Below are positions 6,495 to 8,729 of a DNA stretch of 8,729 nt, piece after piece (positions within the stretch are counted from its first letter, which is position 1; each line of letters begins with the position of its first letter). The DNA comes from Pedobacter sp. (GTDB lineage Bacteria; Bacteroidota; Bacteroidia; Sphingobacteriales; Sphingobacteriaceae), in contig JASLGV010000071.1 of NCBI GenBank assembly GCA_030149995.1, positions 1 through 8,729 on the forward strand. Reading direction: 5' to 3'. A model generated the notes under the pieces. That model was not told the origin of the DNA, did not search any database, and saw nothing but the letters and a program-made list of their open reading frames with translations. A program made the translations under genes and the position numbers.

Positions 6495-7649
6495 TTAGGA
6501 AATCAGACAATCTGGTAATTCACTGATCGTTTCGCAGCAAAGCTGTTCCATTGCCTGTTTAAACTGTGCTTTAAGTAAGGCAATGGTATGATCTCCACCT
6601 TGTTTACCCAGTGCCGAAACTCCATACATAAACGGGCGTCCACAGAAAGTAAAGCTGGCCCCGCTTGCCAGTGCCCGCGCCACATCCGGACCCGATCTGA
6701 TACCGCTGTCGAGCATAACTGTTAGCTTTTTGTTGTAGGCTTCCAGGCGGGCCAAAGATTTAATCGCCGACTCGCCCGCATCAATCTGACGTCCGCCGTG
6801 ATTGGATACAATTACCCCGTCGGCACCCAAACGTACGGCCTTTTCTGCATCCTGTTCGCTTGCAATTCCTTTAAGCACCAGTTTGCCTTTCCATTTATCG
6901 CGAATGGCTGCAATTTTATCCTCATCTACCCGCTTATCAAAAGTGGCGTTCATGAATTTTCCCAGCTGGCTCATATTTAGGTTTTTGTCCATGTATTTTT
7001 TCAGCGTGGCAAATTCAGGAATACCATGTTTAAGTGTCTGGTAAGACCATTCCGGGCGAATGGCCGCCTGAAATACATTGTTGATGTTCATTTTAGGTGG
7101 CATAGACAGTCCGGCTTTAATTTCGCGGTATCTGAATCCAAACGAAGGTACATCTACCAGTACCACCAATACCTGACAGTTTACCGCCTCCAGCCGTTTC
7201 AGTATATCGTCCAGTACAACCGGAGAGGCAGGATGGTAAAGCTGAAACCAGAACCTGCCTTCAGAAACAGTGGCAATACGTTCAATGCTGCTGGTCGATA
7301 CCGTACTCAGGGTAAAGGGTACATTATGTTTTAAAGCTGCTTTGGCCAGTATTTCTGATGCGTTAGGCCAGATAAGTCCCTGCAAACCAATGGGTGAAAT
7401 GCCAATGGGTGCATCGTAACGATGTCCGAATAATTCTGCACTGATGTCTACACCCTTGTATTTTTTTAAATATTGAGGCTTGAGTAAGATATCCTGGAAA
7501 TCGTTTTCGTTCCTCGAAAGGTTTACCTCATCATTACAACCACCTTCCAGATAATCGAAAGCAAATTTCGGAATGCGCTGCTTGGCTTTCTTTTTAAGAT
7601 CCGCGATGGAAGGGTACCGGGGATTATAACTTAATAAATCAGGTTCCAT
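6495..7649 (-). CDS. FMN-dependent alpha-hydroxy-acid oxidase / L-lactate dehydrogenase-like
   Basis: Oxidises a 2-hydroxy acid (L-lactate is most likely, glycolate or another acid possible) to the 2-keto acid with FMN. The 384-residue TIM barrel is full length. Family residues seen are Tyr33 (FDYLEGG), the FMN-binding PIGISPIGLQGL (81-92), Tyr138 (FQLYHP), Asp166 and Arg173 (VDVPSFGFR), Lys260 (LVLKGI) and the signature SNHGGRQID with catalytic His284 and Arg287. The phosphate-binding DSGIRSGPDVARALASGA and GRPFMYG follow. Where many members have Asp in 'GxRxxD', this one has Glu176. The ATG at 7649 (MEPDLLSYNPRYPS) is the family N-terminus. The frame runs on to an ATG at 7766, but that adds 39 atypical residues and would cover the candidate operator. 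It is divergent from an AraC-type regulator, its probable controller. Electron acceptor (oxygen or respiratory chain) cannot be told. Confidence 0.93.
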   Translation of the reverse strand: MEPDLLSYNPRYPSIADLKKKAKQRIPKFAFDYLEGGCNDEVNLSRNENDFQDILLKPQYLKKYKGVDISAELFGHRYDAPIGISPIGLQGLIWPNASEILAKAALKHNVPFTLSTVSTSSIERIATVSEGRFWFQLYHPASPVVLDDILKRLEAVNCQVLVVLVDVPSFGFRYREIKAGLSMPPKMNINNVFQAAIRPEWSYQTLKHGIPEFATLKKYMDKNLNMSQLGKFMNATFDKRVDEDKIAAIRDKWKGKLVLKGIASEQDAEKAVRLGADGVIVSNHGGRQIDAGESAIKSLARLEAYNKKLTVMLDSGIRSGPDVARALASGASFTFCGRPFMYGVSALGKQGGDHTIALLKAQFKQAMEQLCCETISELPDCLIS

Positions 7650-7722
7650 AAAAATTAGATTGGTTGAAAAATTCAATAAAATTTGAGAAAGGAAAATTAG
7701 CACAAAGCTTATCTGGCGGTTA

Positions 7723-7769
7723 GTACAAATAAGCGCATCATTGGTACTTTTTGTACATTCGTACAAAAA
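7723..7769. promoter_or_regulatory. GTAC inverted repeat and half-site cluster, candidate operator of the divergent pair
   Basis: A perfect inverted repeat, TTTTTGTAC-ATTC-GTACAAAAA (7748-7769), lies between the divergent oxidase and AraC genes. Further copies of the GTAC core occur at 7723 (GTACAAA, same orientation as the right arm) and 7744, so four GTAC words fall within 42 bases. The first two are 21 bp apart, about two helical turns, as expected for a regulator binding one face. The repeat is 98-120 bp upstream of the oxidase ATG and about 72 bp upstream of the AraC ATG. That the neighbouring AraC protein binds here is inferred from position. Confidence 0.55.
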
Positions 7770-7811
7770 AACTCTAAAACCTTACTAAAAGAGTTAAAAC
7801 GGAGTGGGGTT

Positions 7812-7819
7812 TATATTTA
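7812..7819 (+). promoter_or_regulatory. Possible -7 element of the AraC-type regulator gene
   Basis: TATATTTA matches the Bacteroidota TANNTTTG consensus except for the last base and lies 21 bp before the regulator ATG. No TTG is found at the expected -33 distance, so a promoter here would be weak or activator-dependent, which would suit the upstream GTAC repeat. Confidence 0.3.
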
Positions 7820-7840
7820 AAGTATTAAAAAAGCTTGTTG

Positions 7841-8713
7841 ATGATACCTATATACGATATTGGTGATTTTTCTCCATTTTATACTCAAGACCAACAGTTT
7901 TTAATTGTGCCTTTTGAACAGTTAAACCGGCCTGTACCTTTTCTGTGGCCGCATAAGCATCGTTTTTACGAAATACTTTGGATCCGGGAAGGAGAGGCAA
8001 AGCATTTTGTTGATAACGATGAACTGGATTTAACGGTCGACAGTATCTATTTTATGTCGCCCGGACAAGCTCATCATTTTGAACAGTATAAAGAAGTAAA
8101 GGGCGATAGCATTATGTTTACCGAAGAGTTCTTTATGCTTCATTTTAGCAATCAGGAAGCCCTCCAGAAGCTATCTTTTTTAGATAGTAGTTACACACGG
8201 CCAACCATTCAGGTGGATGCCGAAACCAAAAATACACTTGAGCCGGTACTGCAATTAATGTATAAGGAGTTTTCGAGAAAGGATTATTCCAAACTGGTAT
8301 TAACGGCTTTGTTATATGTGTTTTTAAATGCCATTCAGCGTACCTATTTTATGCAGCATACGGGTAACAGTTCCGGTAACCAGCTGTTGCTTTTCAACAG
8401 GTTTAAGAAAACAGTAGAAAGTTATTATAAGCAACAGCAACCCTTAACATTTTATGCCTCCGAACTTTGTGTTACCCCACATTATTTAAACGAGGTTGTA
8501 AAAAAAGTTTCCGGAAAAACGGCCGGTGAAATGGTGCGCGACCGGGTATTGCTCGAAGCAAAAAGAATGCTGGTACAAAGCTTTATTCCCATCGGGCAGA
8601 TTGCAGATGAGCTGGGCTTTAAAGATTTTTCTTATTTCTCACGTCAGTTTAAAAAATACCTCAAGCTGAGTCCTGACCAGTACAGGATTAAAATGCAGGC
8701 ACAATTTGGTTAA
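7841..8713 (+). CDS. AraC/XylS-family transcriptional regulator (cupin + double HTH)
   Basis: A DNA-binding regulator of 290 residues. The N-terminal cupin-type ligand-binding domain covers about residues 20-95, with the metal/ligand-pocket style motif WPHKHRFYEILWIREGE and the return strand YFMSPGQAHHF. A helical linker follows (about 125-175). The C-terminal AraC domain (about 190-285) has a first helix-turn-helix around TFYASELCVTPHYLNEVVKK and a second around IGQIADELGFKDFSYFSRQF, ending in KKYLKLSPDQYR, the family signature. The frame also opens with two TTG codons just before the ATG at 7841; the ATG is preferred. It is divergent from the hydroxy-acid oxidase with a shared 191-bp control region, so it most likely regulates that gene in response to a substrate such as lactate. 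The effector is not identifiable from sequence. The gene is complete: its stop is 16 bases before the window end. Confidence 0.93.
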   Translation: MIPIYDIGDFSPFYTQDQQFLIVPFEQLNRPVPFLWPHKHRFYEILWIREGEAKHFVDNDELDLTVDSIYFMSPGQAHHFEQYKEVKGDSIMFTEEFFMLHFSNQEALQKLSFLDSSYTRPTIQVDAETKNTLEPVLQLMYKEFSRKDYSKLVLTALLYVFLNAIQRTYFMQHTGNSSGNQLLLFNRFKKTVESYYKQQQPLTFYASELCVTPHYLNEVVKKVSGKTAGEMVRDRVLLEAKRMLVQSFIPIGQIADELGFKDFSYFSRQFKKYLKLSPDQYRIKMQAQFG

Positions 8714-8729
8714 AAACCAATGTGATATA

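Noticed and set aside
7650..7766. A 39-residue N-terminal extension of the hydroxy-acid oxidase from the ATG at 7766.
   Set aside because: The extension lies in the divergent control region, covers the GTAC repeat and does not resemble the family, whose N-terminus fits the ATG at 7649.

Overview
The window looks like an ordinary chromosomal stretch of a Bacteroidota genome, most likely Sphingobacteriaceae (Pedobacter or a close relative). The evidence is a Bacteroidota-type promoter (TTG, 20 nt, TATATTTG) before the HopJ-family gene, a BBP2/OmpL-like outer-membrane barrel, few Shine-Dalgarno sequences before the start codons, moderately AT-rich spacers, and an ECF sigma factor of the kind common in Pedobacter-like genomes. 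The genus is an inference; no rRNA or other marker is present.

Left part (1-3113, + strand): a complete dimanganese catalase with all five metal ligands and its own terminator, followed by a two-gene unit of a NarL/FixJ-type response regulator and a soluble PAS histidine kinase 27 bp apart. A bidirectional terminator separates the kinase from a convergent ECF sigma factor (- strand) that has no anti-sigma gene beside it.

Middle (3624-6500): a 325-bp spacer without a convincing gene ends in a strong hairpin that terminates a - strand outer-membrane beta-barrel gene. A 68-codon candidate gene lies immediately upstream of the barrel gene and shares an ATGA stop/start overlap with it. A 370-bp region then carries a TTCCA/TGGAA repeat cluster and the promoter of a + strand HopJ-family gene. 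Between HopJ and its terminator is a start-less open frame that may be a relic of an AmpG-like transporter.

Right part (6495-8713): an FMN-dependent alpha-hydroxy-acid oxidase/L-lactate dehydrogenase-like enzyme (- strand) is divergent from an AraC-type regulator (+ strand). The 191-bp gap between them holds a perfect 9-bp inverted repeat in a cluster of four GTAC sites, the obvious candidate operator.

Together the genes suggest peroxide defence, signal transduction and carbon-source-responsive oxidation. I see no mobile element, CRISPR array, tRNA or rRNA, and no convincing evidence of a wholly new multi-gene system. The most checkable novelties are the coupled small ORF, the GTAC operator and the transporter relic.
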